A stretch of 64,000 nt of DNA, from the NCBI GenBank assembly GCA_022841825.1, contig JALHQT010000004.1, positions 248,001-312,000 of the forward strand, given 5' to 3'. A program made the position numbers and the translations under genes. Every line of letters starts with the position of its first letter. Positions within the stretch are counted from its first letter, which is position 1. Below, in pieces: positions 9,029 through 19,400 of this stretch. A model generated the notes under the pieces. It did not search any database, was not told the origin of the DNA, and worked only from the letters and a program-made list of their open reading frames with translations. Source of the stretch: Anaerolineae bacterium (GTDB lineage: Bacteria > Chloroflexota > Anaerolineae > Aggregatilineales > Phototrophicaceae).

Positions 9029-10660
9029 ATGGATTTCATCTTCGGGACCTACGCGACGGATCAGCTCAAGCTGGTTCATCACCGAGCAAACCATCTTGGC
9101 ATCCAGCATCGCTATGGGCTGCATCCTCGCGATCCGCGCCCTGGGGATGCGGTCACCTTGTCCGTCTGGGCAGGAGGAGATTTTTCAGCCGATGCCATCG
9201 CCTGCTACTACACGACGGATGGTTCCGAACCGCGCGGCAGCCGTGGGATCGTAAGCCAGGGAAAAGTCGAACACTTCACACCGGTCGAAACGGTGTGGGA
9301 CAGTCTGAGCTGGGGATATGTCGTGCGCTGGGAAGCCACCCTGCCTGCCCAAGGCAGCGGTGTATTCGTGCGTTACCGTATCGGTGCCTGGTCATCGGGT
9401 GAGGATGAAGTCTTCGCAGACTATCCTGATGTTATGCGTGTCAGCGAAAACGCGTCCCACGCCTTCTTTCAGAATGCCGCGGTTGAGCCAAACTTCAGCA
9501 TTGGGCAGAAGCAGCCCGGCACGGTCTTCGCGTATCATGTTGATGAGCTGCTCACGCCGGAATGGGCGCGAAATGCCATCATCTATCATCTGCTGGTAGA
9601 TCGCTTCTATCCCGGCGATGGCAAGGACTGGTTGCAAACCCACGATCTGGGCGGCTTTTGCGGCGGTACGCTCGGTGGCGTGCAGGACAAACTGAGCTAC
9701 CTTGAGGACTTAGGGATTACCTGCATCTGGTTAAGCCCGACGTTTTCATCGCCAACCTATCACGGCTATGACACAACCGACTTCCGCAAAACGGATGCGC
9801 GATATGGCGGTGATGCAGCACTGCGGTCGCTGATCGATGCAGCGCATCGTAGAGGGATGCGTGTTCTGCTCGATATGGCGTGCAATCACCTCTCCAATCA
9901 GCACCCGTTGTTTCAGCAGGCATTGCATGATGCCGCAAGCCGGGAACGTAACTACTTCACTTTCGACGACTCCGAACTCGGTTACCGAGCATTCTTCGGC
10001 GTCGCTTCTATGCCACAGGTCAATCTGACGGACACCGCCGCGCGTGACTGGATGGTTGAGAACGGACGCTACTGGCTGCGCGAATTCGACATTGACGGCT
10101 TCCGGTTGGATTACGCCAGTGGACCCAGTCCAGACTTCTGGTCATACTTCAATGCGGGTTGCAAAGACCAGAAGCCTGACTGCTTCTGCTTCGGCGAGAT
10201 CGTAGAGGCACCGGAAGTTCAGCAGCGGTACATCGGACGCCTTGATGGCTGTCTCGATTTCTTCGCCAACGAAAGCCTGCGCAAAGCATTCTCCTGGCGC
10301 ACACAGTCTGTAAACGATCTGATGCGCGCAATTGAACGCCACCGCCAGTTCTTTCCCCAAACCTTCGTGATGCCAACTTTTCTCGACAACCACGATATGG
10401 ATCGCTTTCTGCATATCGCACAGGGGGATACAGCCGCACTGCGCGAGGCGTTTGCCTTTCAGCTCACATTGCCAAATCCACCTGTCATCTACTATGGCAC
10501 CGAGATCGGCTTGACGCATGAGAAAGGCACTCGTGAAGAAGGACTCGAAGTCGGGCGGGTGCCTATGCCCTGGGATGATAGGCAGGATAGCGCGCTGTTG
10601 AGCTTTTTCGCCGAACGCATCCATGCCAGATCAGTGCAGAAAGAAGTGGCAGAGGTATGA
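9029..10660 (+). CDS. GH13 alpha-amylase family enzyme, cyclomaltodextrinase/neopullulanase-like
   Basis: Hydrolase of alpha-glucans, 543 residues. GAAGGG before the ATG supports the start. Residues about 1-140 look like a beta-sandwich N-domain (CBM34-type). The TIM barrel follows, with IIYHLLVDRFYPGDG, then VLLDMACNHLS (region I), DGFRLDYASG (nucleophile Asp), FGEIVEAP (acid Glu) and FLDNHDMDRF (third Asp). All three catalytic acids are present. The normal C-terminal beta domain seems very short or absent, since the protein ends soon after the last barrel motif. There is no signal peptide, so it should act on imported maltodextrins. It overlaps the esterase gene by 4 bases. Confidence 0.88.
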   Translation: MDFIFGTYATDQLKLVHHRANHLGIQHRYGLHPRDPRPGDAVTLSVWAGGDFSADAIACYYTTDGSEPRGSRGIVSQGKVEHFTPVETVWDSLSWGYVVRWEATLPAQGSGVFVRYRIGAWSSGEDEVFADYPDVMRVSENASHAFFQNAAVEPNFSIGQKQPGTVFAYHVDELLTPEWARNAIIYHLLVDRFYPGDGKDWLQTHDLGGFCGGTLGGVQDKLSYLEDLGITCIWLSPTFSSPTYHGYDTTDFRKTDARYGGDAALRSLIDAAHRRGMRVLLDMACNHLSNQHPLFQQALHDAASRERNYFTFDDSELGYRAFFGVASMPQVNLTDTAARDWMVENGRYWLREFDIDGFRLDYASGPSPDFWSYFNAGCKDQKPDCFCFGEIVEAPEVQQRYIGRLDGCLDFFANESLRKAFSWRTQSVNDLMRAIERHRQFFPQTFVMPTFLDNHDMDRFLHIAQGDTAALREAFAFQLTLPNPPVIYYGTEIGLTHEKGTREEGLEVGRVPMPWDDRQDSALLSFFAERIHARSVQKEVAEV

Positions 10661-11505
10661 CCAAATGGGAGCCTTACCGGAGGCAGTCGAATAGCAGCGT
10701 TGTAGGCGATCTGCGCGTGTGGCAGGGGCTGTACAGCCCGCAATTGAACAATGCGCGCGAGGTCTACGTGTGGCTGCCTACGGACTATGAGGCGTCGGCG
10801 CGGCGCTATCCTGTCGTCTACATGCACGATGCTCAGAACTTGTTTGATAAGGCGACCAGCTACTCCGGCGACTCGGAATGGGAAGTCGATGAAACGATGA
10901 CTGCCCTTTCCGAAGACGGTTTCGCCGCGATCATCGTCGGGCTGCCCAATATGCGGGAAATGCGTGGCAGCGAGTACAGTCCCTATGACTGGGCGCTCAA
11001 CGACAAGGCGTTTCGAGGTGCGGGTGATGCATACATTGACTTCATTGTTGAAACGGTGAAGCCGCTCATTGATCGCCACTTCCGAACTCAGGTGGCAGTG
11101 CGGGCAACAGGAATAGCCGGCTCCTCGATGGGCGGTCTTATCAGCCTTTACGGGTTTCTCAAGCATCCCGATGTGTTTGACTTTTGCGGTGTGTTCAGTC
11201 CGGCATACTGGTTCGGAAACGACGGATTACTGACAACGACGCAACGCTGTGCCGATGGACACGGGCGCATCTACCTGGATGTCGGTACTCATGAAGGGGA
11301 GACACTGGCAGCCTTCAACCTTCATCAAGACGATCTGGATGCGGCTTATGTTGCAGGCGTTCGTGCATTGCGTGATGCGCTAGTTCCACGAGGGTACGTT
11401 CTGGGCGACAACCTGATGTACATTGAAGAAGAGGGGGCACTGCATCGGGAAGCAGCGTGGGCGCGCCGCCTCCCCAATGCGCTGCGCTTTATGCTAAAGC
11501 TGTAA
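10657..11505 (+). CDS. Putative esterase of the esterase D/Fes type
   Basis: Alpha/beta hydrolase of 282 residues, PF00756-like. It has YPVVYMHDAQNLFD near residue 60 and the nucleophile elbow GSSMGG (about residue 153), in the context IAGSSMGGLISLYGFLKHP. No signal peptide is visible. The operon position between two glycosidases suggests deacetylation or another de-esterification of sugar substrates (inference). Alternative substrates such as thioesters or siderophores cannot be excluded. The start overlaps the preceding stop (ATGA). Confidence 0.75.
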   Translation: MTKWEPYRRQSNSSVVGDLRVWQGLYSPQLNNAREVYVWLPTDYEASARRYPVVYMHDAQNLFDKATSYSGDSEWEVDETMTALSEDGFAAIIVGLPNMREMRGSEYSPYDWALNDKAFRGAGDAYIDFIVETVKPLIDRHFRTQVAVRATGIAGSSMGGLISLYGFLKHPDVFDFCGVFSPAYWFGNDGLLTTTQRCADGHGRIYLDVGTHEGETLAAFNLHQDDLDAAYVAGVRALRDALVPRGYVLGDNLMYIEEEGALHREAAWARRLPNALRFMLKL

Positions 11506-11557
11506 ACTCCAAAACTGAGTGACAGACCTATTGACCCCAAAACCGGAAGTTTACGAG

Positions 11558-13435
11558 ATGACGCCGTCTATGCCGAAATTTCAACGCCTTCCTCTTGGAA
11601 GCATTCGACCAAATGGTTGGTCGCATGAACAGCTCCTTCATGATCTTGAGTTTGGATTTGCGGGCTGCCTCGACACGCTGACTGATCATGCGTCACGCGA
11701 CTTGTTCAGCCAGCGAATAGAGTCGTCGTCTGAACAATATGCCTGGTGGGACGCCGAAACGCGGGGTAACTGGCTTTGGGGTTACACTATGATGTCGTTC
11801 CTGAGTGGACATCGTGACCATCAGACACGCGCGCTTGACCTACTACAGCAGTTGCGAGCAACACAGGATCCAGATGGCTACCTGGGCATTTACTCGCCTG
11901 TCTCACGTTACCGACATGGAAACGGGGAAAATGGCGAACTTTGGGCACAAAGCCGCGCGCTGCTGGCACTGTTGACGGCTTATGAATTCACTGGCGATGG
12001 CTCATTTCTGAGCAGCGTCGAGGCAGCAGTACAATTGACCATGCAGCATTATGGTGCGGGCCGCTCATATTTCCACGCCCCAGCGAGTTCACTCTCAATG
12101 TTGGTCGGCGTCACGCATGGCTTGTGCTATGTCGATGTGATGGACTGGTTGTATGCCCTAACCGGAAATACAGCATACCGGGACTTTGGAGTCTTGCTCT
12201 ATGATGACTTTTCGAACCTCCCCATCCCTTTCGCGAATGACGATCTTTCCGTTCGCAGCCTGAATGATGCGCATCGTCCGTTGAGTGGTCATGCCGTGCA
12301 CACTGCCGAGCATCTGCGCGTACTAGCCTGGGCATTTCATGTTACAGGGCGCGAAGGTCTCGGCGTCGCATTGGATACTGCGCAGCGAAAACTCTCGCGC
12401 TACACGCTGCCGAATGGCGTGTTGATCGGTGACGAGAGTATTCACGGGTTGCCGTCACCAGACATAGGCTATGAATACTGCACAATCACCGAGCAACTAT
12501 TCAGCCTGACAAGCATTCTCCAAAAGTCTGGCAGCCACGCGGACCAGATCGAGTCGCTGCTCTTCAACGCGGGGCAAGGAGCGCGTTTGCCCGATGGCAC
12601 GGGGGTCTCCTATCTGACGACCGATACACGGTTGGATGCACACGCAGCGCGTCCGGACAGCTATTCGCATTTTCATGGTAGTCACGGGCGCTTCAAGTTT
12701 TCGCCCACGCATGAGGACGTTGCCTGCTGCTGCAATCCCAATGCAACACGCATACTGTCGCATTATGTGAGTCATCAGTGGCTGCAAACGACCGATGGGA
12801 CAGGGCTGGCGGCGGTTCTTTACGGGGCTTGCACTCTGCAAACCACACTCATGGGTGTCGAAATAGAGATAGAAGCAGTGACGGAGTACCCATTCGACGA
12901 AAAGATCACATTTATAGTTCGTCCGCAGAGGGATCATCAGTTTCAGTTGTATCTGCGGGTTCCGGAATGGGCGCAGACTCACTATCTGACACTAAACGGT
13001 GCACAGGTATCGGTAGACGTGGGTGCATCTGGATTTGTGATGATTGATCGCGAGTGGCACACAAATGATCAGGTGGAAATCGTGTTTGATGCGGGCATAG
13101 TGCTTCGACCCTACCCAAGTGGAGAATACGCCATCACGCGTGGGGCATTGCAGTATGTGATTCCGATTGAAAGTGAGACGCGCTTGCTTAAGCATTACAC
13201 CAAGACCCGCCTGCACGACGTCGAGGTGCTGCCGAAACGTCTCAAAGATGCATACCAGATGCTCGTATTGGATGGCAGCCGTCCTGACTATGATCTTTCG
13301 TATAGGCGTACAGGGGTGACAAGCAGATGGGATAAGCCATCTGTGCATCTCACGATAGGTGGACTCAAGCTTGTGCCGATGGGCAGTTCACTTCTGCGCC
13401 GTGCATCGTTCCCGCTCGAAAGACAAGACCCATGA
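11558..13435 (+). CDS. GH127-like (DUF1680) beta-L-arabinofuranosidase-family protein
   Basis: About 625 residues. The N-terminus has RLPLGSIRPNGWSHEQL, the hallmark opening of this family, followed by an alpha/alpha barrel. The active-site motif ACCCNPNATR carries the Cys residues that in characterised GH127 enzymes include the nucleophile and zinc ligands. The C-terminal part is beta-rich. The frame opens with a GTG at 11519; I prefer the ATG at 11558, which has GGAAG 8 bases before it. No signal peptide. Activity on arabinofuranosides is known for some members, but many are untested, so specificity is open. It overlaps the next gene by 4 bases. Confidence 0.78.
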   Translation: MTPSMPKFQRLPLGSIRPNGWSHEQLLHDLEFGFAGCLDTLTDHASRDLFSQRIESSSEQYAWWDAETRGNWLWGYTMMSFLSGHRDHQTRALDLLQQLRATQDPDGYLGIYSPVSRYRHGNGENGELWAQSRALLALLTAYEFTGDGSFLSSVEAAVQLTMQHYGAGRSYFHAPASSLSMLVGVTHGLCYVDVMDWLYALTGNTAYRDFGVLLYDDFSNLPIPFANDDLSVRSLNDAHRPLSGHAVHTAEHLRVLAWAFHVTGREGLGVALDTAQRKLSRYTLPNGVLIGDESIHGLPSPDIGYEYCTITEQLFSLTSILQKSGSHADQIESLLFNAGQGARLPDGTGVSYLTTDTRLDAHAARPDSYSHFHGSHGRFKFSPTHEDVACCCNPNATRILSHYVSHQWLQTTDGTGLAAVLYGACTLQTTLMGVEIEIEAVTEYPFDEKITFIVRPQRDHQFQLYLRVPEWAQTHYLTLNGAQVSVDVGASGFVMIDREWHTNDQVEIVFDAGIVLRPYPSGEYAITRGALQYVIPIESETRLLKHYTKTRLHDVEVLPKRLKDAYQMLVLDGSRPDYDLSYRRTGVTSRWDKPSVHLTIGGLKLVPMGSSLLRRASFPLERQDP

Positions 13436-15111
13436 CCACACCGCAATGGTGGCGCGAAGCGGTTTGTTATCAGATTTATCCTCGTTCCTTTGCAGATAGT
13501 AACGGGGATGGTATCGGCGATATTCTCGGTATCATCAACAAGCTCGATTACCTGAACGAGCTTGGCATTACCGCGTTGTGGATTTCGCCCTTCTACCCCT
13601 CTGCACAACTGGACTGGGGGTACGACATTTCCGACTACAAGGCGGTGCACCCTGATTACGGCACTCTGGATGACGTGGATCGTCTAATCGAAGCAGCGCA
13701 TCAACGAGGTATCCACATTCTGCTCGATTTGGTGCTGAACCACACGTCCGACCAGCACCATTGGTTTCTGGAGGCACGCAACAGTCGAGATAACCCCTAT
13801 CGTGACTGGTACATTTGGCATGATGGATCACCTGGGGTTCCACCAAACGACTGGGAGTCGATTTTTGGGGGTTCAGCATGGGAGTGGGACCCGGTTACAG
13901 AGCAATATTACTATCACTTCTTCTTTAAGGAGCAGCCAGATCTCAATTGGCGTAATCCGAAGGTGCGACAAGCGATTTATGATGTTATGCGCTTCTGGTT
14001 AAACCGTGGAGTGGACGGGTTTCGTCTTGATGCCATCGGGTCGTTGTTTGAGGATGAACACCTAACCAACAGCAGCACCGAAGGAACACTCGAATCCATG
14101 TTCATTCGTGCTCGTTCAGGCGTTTTCGCGGACTGGGAGTTAATGGCTCGCAAAATGCGCTACCAAATGAACCTTCCCGAAATTCACGAAGTGCTGGCTG
14201 AAATGCGTTCCCTGGTCAATGAATACGGCAATCGTGTCCTGCTTGGTGAGAGCGCCGATGAAAGTCTATGCGGCAGCGGAAACGATCAACTGCACAGTGT
14301 ATTCAATTTTGGGCTTACTGATCTGCCGTTGAATGCTGCGCAATTACATGGGAACCTTTCGACGCGCTTAAGTCGTTTCCCAGTCGGTGCGCAGGATTGC
14401 AATACACTGAGTAATCATGATCGACGCCGATCTTATTCAGTCTATGCCGACGGCAAGCACGACCTACAGCGGGCACGCGCAGCCCTTGCGCTGATCACAT
14501 TTCTGCCTGGAACGCCTGTCTTTTACTATGGTGAAGAGATAGGCATGACAAATCTGGCGCTGACCGAGCTTGAGCAGCTTCGGGATGAGTTTGGCATTAG
14601 ATTCTATCACATCCTGCGTGAACGTTATGGGATAGCTCATGCCGAAGCATTCCAAACCGCTTCTGAATTCATGGGGCGAGACGGCGCACGAACTCCTATG
14701 CAGTGGTCAGGTCAGCCAGGTGCTGGTTTTACTTCAGATTATGTCGATATCTGGTTGCCAGTGAATCCGAATCATCTGTTGGGGGTGAGCGTGGCAGCGC
14801 AGTATAGCGACAAAAACTCGATGCTGACGTTTTTCAAAGAAATTGTGCGACTCCGCCTGGAAAATCCTGCGTTGAAGAAGGGTGACATCACTTTGCTGCC
14901 CGCGCACGATGATGTGCTGGCATTCTGGCGAGAGTCAAGTGAACAACGCTGTCTGGTGGGGCTCAACCTCTCAGAAGATCCCAAGATATTGCCGATTGGC
15001 AGAGCATCGCTTGGTACTGTTTACTCCACAGGCATAGAGCCGTTCTTTGCAACGAATGGCGCGTTGCATCTGGGACCATATCAGATATACGTTGGTGAGT
15101 ACAAAGGATAA
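13432..15111 (+). CDS. GH13 alpha-glucosidase (oligo-1,6-glucosidase-like)
   Basis: 559-residue intracellular alpha-glucosidase. It starts WWREAVCYQIYPRSF and has the Ca-binding loop DSNGDGIGD. Conserved regions are LLDLVLNHTS, DGFRLDAIG (nucleophile Asp), LLGESADES (acid Glu) and LSNHDRRR (third Asp). It would release glucose from maltodextrin or isomaltodextrin ends delivered by the importer and the cyclomaltodextrinase-like enzyme. The start overlaps the previous stop (ATGA). Length is normal for the oligo-1,6-glucosidase/alpha-glucosidase group; trehalose- or sucrose-active relatives are an alternative. Confidence 0.88.
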   Translation: MTTPQWWREAVCYQIYPRSFADSNGDGIGDILGIINKLDYLNELGITALWISPFYPSAQLDWGYDISDYKAVHPDYGTLDDVDRLIEAAHQRGIHILLDLVLNHTSDQHHWFLEARNSRDNPYRDWYIWHDGSPGVPPNDWESIFGGSAWEWDPVTEQYYYHFFFKEQPDLNWRNPKVRQAIYDVMRFWLNRGVDGFRLDAIGSLFEDEHLTNSSTEGTLESMFIRARSGVFADWELMARKMRYQMNLPEIHEVLAEMRSLVNEYGNRVLLGESADESLCGSGNDQLHSVFNFGLTDLPLNAAQLHGNLSTRLSRFPVGAQDCNTLSNHDRRRSYSVYADGKHDLQRARAALALITFLPGTPVFYYGEEIGMTNLALTELEQLRDEFGIRFYHILRERYGIAHAEAFQTASEFMGRDGARTPMQWSGQPGAGFTSDYVDIWLPVNPNHLLGVSVAAQYSDKNSMLTFFKEIVRLRLENPALKKGDITLLPAHDDVLAFWRESSEQRCLVGLNLSEDPKILPIGRASLGTVYSTGIEPFFATNGALHLGPYQIYVGEYKG

Positions 15112-15116
15112 GTCGG

Positions 15117-16481
15117 ATGAATATTCCATCGCTCGCCGGGGTCTGTTCCTATGACCAGGCTGCTCAGATAGGCATTGATGTTGACGAGACAGTACAGCGC
15201 CTTGTGCGCTATGCCTGGATCAACAAGCGGCTGATGGATTACGGTCTCTATTGGATCAATCCTACGCCGGAATGGGAGGTCAAGGAAGCACTGAGCTTAC
15301 ACACCTACTTGGCAACTGAACATGCTGCTCCGATGCGCAAGCGCGTCTCCGAAATGCGAAATCCTCCGCCACGTATGGATGTGCCCCCCGATGATCGGCT
15401 CGAACGCTTTCTCAACGAGATTCTTGCAGCGGAGACCACGCTTGAGAAACTGGTAGCTGTTTACGGAGTTCTGCGTCCCGCGCTGTTAGCGGAGTATCAA
15501 AAGCATTACGACGCGGCAAATCCGCTCGTTGACTACCCAACACGCCGCTTGCTGCGCAGCATGATTGTCGAAGAGGACGAGACGGTCGCCTGGGGCGCAG
15601 CCGCCATCGACGCGCTGGGTGGCATGTCGCAGGTGGAAGCATGGCGCAGCCATCTCCAGGCATATCTGGATGCGGCGGGTGGCATCAGCGGGCTTGTCGC
15701 TGTCTCGGACGATGTCCCGCCTTCTCGTCATGTGCAGCCGTTCACGCCCGACTTTTATCCTCGCCGTGACGCGCGCTTTGTTCAGCAGGGCAACTTCGTC
15801 TTTCCACCCCACGCTGTCGCACGCATGGAAGGCGTTTCCGACGAAGAAAAAACGCTGGCTTTGATGTGTAAGCGCACCCTCGAAATGGATGTGCCAGAGG
15901 TGATGGCACGTATGATCGCGGAAAGCGAAAAGCAGCCGTGGGAATACTATGTCGATATGACACGCCAGCTTTGGGATGAGGCGCGCCACGCGATGATGGG
16001 GTCAGTCTATCTCCAGCATCGCGGTATCGATTGGAAGCGCGAGATCCCCCTTCATCCTGGATTTTCGCTTCGTCTCAACCAGCACATGAGCGCACTCGAA
16101 GCGCACGCTGTGCTTTATACCATCGAGCAGAGCCTCATGCCTGCCGACACTGGCAAGAAGTATGAGTGGGTCACCGCCGGTGCCGCTGGTGACCCTTTGG
16201 CAAAACTCTTTCAGGATTATGACTGGGCAGACGAAGTGCTTCACGTCCACATCGGTCGCGAATGGGGCTTGGCGTTATCGGGGATGTCGCGGGCAGAGTT
16301 TGTGGACATGGGGCAGCGCAAGGCAAGCGAATCCGAGGGTGTTCTCGAAGCCTATGCCGACCCTGCCAAACAGTTCAATTGGTGGCCCGGATTTGTCCAG
16401 CATGTTCTTGGCAAAGCAACGACCGCGCAGGATCGCGAATTTGATACCAGCGATCCTGTCTATCGCAAAGCCGGATCATAA
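15117..16481 (+). CDS. Ferritin-like helical protein of unknown function in the glycan operon
   Basis: 454 residues, almost entirely helical, no signal peptide. Several Glu/His pairs have the spacing of carboxylate-bridged metal sites: ATEHAAP, EDETVAW, DEARHAMMG, LEAHAVLY and DEVLHVHIG. The DEARH and DEVLH pairs look like the two halves of a diiron four-helix bundle. The resemblance is to DUF455/ferritin-like proteins, not to any glycosidase. It lies 5 bases after the alpha-glucosidase and 15 before the alpha-mannosidase. A role in an oxygenase or metal-dependent sugar step is only a guess. Confidence 0.6.
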   Translation: MNIPSLAGVCSYDQAAQIGIDVDETVQRLVRYAWINKRLMDYGLYWINPTPEWEVKEALSLHTYLATEHAAPMRKRVSEMRNPPPRMDVPPDDRLERFLNEILAAETTLEKLVAVYGVLRPALLAEYQKHYDAANPLVDYPTRRLLRSMIVEEDETVAWGAAAIDALGGMSQVEAWRSHLQAYLDAAGGISGLVAVSDDVPPSRHVQPFTPDFYPRRDARFVQQGNFVFPPHAVARMEGVSDEEKTLALMCKRTLEMDVPEVMARMIAESEKQPWEYYVDMTRQLWDEARHAMMGSVYLQHRGIDWKREIPLHPGFSLRLNQHMSALEAHAVLYTIEQSLMPADTGKKYEWVTAGAAGDPLAKLFQDYDWADEVLHVHIGREWGLALSGMSRAEFVDMGQRKASESEGVLEAYADPAKQFNWWPGFVQHVLGKATTAQDREFDTSDPVYRKAGS

Positions 16482-16496
16482 GTGGGGCGGAGCAGT

Positions 16497-19400
16497 ATGG
16501 GCTATCACGAACGACGTTTCACGCTCCAGAAAATCGCTCGGCGGCTTGCTCTGGTGCAGGGGCTGGTCTATAGAAGACGCCAGCCCCTGCTGCCATTTTT
16601 GCTGGATGGTCAGCCCGTTCAACCCAACACCTACTGGGGCGAGCAGTACGCGCACTTCAGCTTACGTACAACGATTCAGGTGCCTGTCGGCTTTGAAGCT
16701 CCGCTCGCACTGCACCTGCCGATTGGCAGCGCCGGAGCGTTCAGCCATCCCGAAGCGCTCGTCATTATCGATGATAGCCCGCTAGCGGCAGTAGATCGGC
16801 ATCACCAGGAAATCGCTCTGCCTATTGCGTATGCGGATGGTGAATTGCATCAGCTCGAACTGCGAGGATGGGTCGGTGCGATTGATGGTGAACCCGGCGA
16901 ACCTGGCAAACGGCTGTTCATGCGTGAGTGTGCGGTCGTTCAGATCGACCCTGCGACGCGCGAGCTGGTCGCCTGGTCACGAATCGCACTGCAAGCGGTT
17001 GAGCATCTGGACGAGAATTCCCTCGATCGTGCCCATCTCACGCAGGCATTGGACGATGCCTACCAACTGCTCGATCTGCATGAACCATTCGGCGATGCAT
17101 TCTACAACAGCGTACAGCCAGCACTTGTTTTGCTTCAATTGCGCTGCGCAATCGGGCATCCGTTGGATGCGGACATCATCGCCGCCGGGCACGCTCACAT
17201 CGATGTCGCGTGGTTGTGGACACTGGCGGAAACGCGGCAAAAAGCGGTGCGAACCTTCTACAATGTGCTCCATCTGATGGAACAGTTCCCGGATTTTCAC
17301 TTCTCGCAGAGCCAACCGCAGTTATACGAATACGTGCGCGAAGAAGACCCGCAGTTGTTCGCCCGTATTCAGCAGCGCATCCGCGAAGGGCGTTGGGAAC
17401 CGCTCGGCGGCACATGGATCGAGCCGGATTGCAACATCACGGGTGCCGAGTCGCTGGCACGGCAGTTTCTATACGGTCGCAAATTCTTTGCGGAACACTT
17501 CGGAGCAGGCGCAGAGTCGCCTGTGTGCTGGCTGCCGGACGCGTTTGGCTATACCGCAAGTCTGCCGCAGTTGATCAAACTGGCGGGCTTGGACTACTTC
17601 TTCTCGATCAAGCTGGAGCAGAGTCAGTACAACAAGCTGCCGCATGATAGTTTCTGGTGGCAAGGCATCGACGGTTCGCGCGTGTTGGCGCACTTCAGTA
17701 CATCGCCCGACCGCCCCTGGGAAGGCAACAAACCCGATCTGCGCAACACTGCCACCTATAACGCCGATCTGAATGCTTTTAGTGCGTTGGGCTCCTGGAT
17801 AAAGCTGCACGAGAAAGCACGCCAACATGTCATGCTGATGAGCTACGGCTATGGCGATGGCGGCGGCGGACCCACGCGCGAAATGAACGAAAACACCCTG
17901 GTGCTGCGTTCATTTCCTGGGCTGCCGCGTGTGACTCAGGGCAAGGTCATCGATTTCTTTCGGCGGTTGGAAGATGAAAGCGGCAATAAACTACCGACCT
18001 GGAATGGCGAACTCTACTTTGAGCTGCATCGCGGCACGTATACCACGCAAAGCCGCAACAAACGTGCCAATCGCAAAGCTGAATTCTTGCAACATGACGC
18101 CGAGTTTCTGGCGGTCGCAGCAGCGCAGCTCGATCCGAGCTTTGAGTATCCGCATCAGACACTAAAACGTGCCTGGGAGCTGGTTTGCCTCAATCAGTTT
18201 CACGACATCCTGCCCGGCAGCAGTATCCAACCTGTCTATGAGGACTCATTGGCGCAGTATGTGGAAGCCACACAATTCGCTGAGGACGTGCGTGCAGCGG
18301 CGCTGGATGTGCTGCGTAAGCACTTTGGCGGCGATGTCCTGCTGGTCAACCCAACAGGTTTTGCGCAGTGCACGCTGGCTTTTTGGGCGGGCAGGCTGCC
18401 GGAAGGGATGCAGTTTGAAGGCGATGTCTATACGCAGGAGACGGGCGACGGCACCCTCCTCATGGCGGATGCAGCGCCCTATTCCTTCCAGCCGCTTCAT
18501 ATGATCGCTGGAACCGGAAACGAAGTCCCCTTTGCGGCTCATGCTGAGGCGCTCGCGCTCGAAAATCGGCTTCTTCGTGTCGAGCTGAACGTCGCGGGTG
18601 ACATCACACGTATTTACGACAAAGAGGCGAAGCGCGAGCTTTTGCCGGAAGGCGCGCTGGCAAATCACTGGCAGGCATTTGAAGACCGCCCGCTGGAATG
18701 GGATGCCTGGGACATCGACATCTTCTATGAGGATAAGCGCTACTTTGCCGATCCTGCCGCCAGTATCCGCATTGTCGAGCAAGGACCCCTTCGCGCGACG
18801 ATAGAGATCGAGCGACGTATCCTCAACAGCCAGTACATCCAGCGGATATCACTCTCGTGCGATAGCCATCAGATTGATTTCGCGACTGAGATCGACTGGC
18901 GAGAAAAGCACATTTTGCTCAAAGCCGCTTTCCCTGTCAATCTGCTGGCACCTGTCGCGACCTACGAAATTCAGTGGGGACAGGTTGACCGCCCGACGCA
19001 TCGCAATACATCCTGGGATTGGGCGCGCTTTGAGGTCGCTGCGCAGAAATGGGCGGCGCTGCGCGAAGATGACTACACGGTCGCGCTCCTCAACGATTGC
19101 AAGTATGGCTACGACATCCACGACAATGTACTGCGCCTGAGTCTTCTACGCGCGCCGACGTTTCCCGACCCAGATGCCGATCAAGGCGTTCATCAGTTTG
19201 CCTACAGCCTCCGTGCAGAGTCTGTCACCGACCTGCAGAATGTCATTCGCGCCGGGTATGCGCTCAATGACCCGGTATTCGCCGTTGATGGCGAGAGACA
19301 AGCGGTGCTGCACGATGCGGTAACGCTCTTCAGTGTCGAGGGCGGAGCAGTCATCGAGACGGTGAAGGCTGCTGAAGACCGACGCGGCGTGATAATGCGC

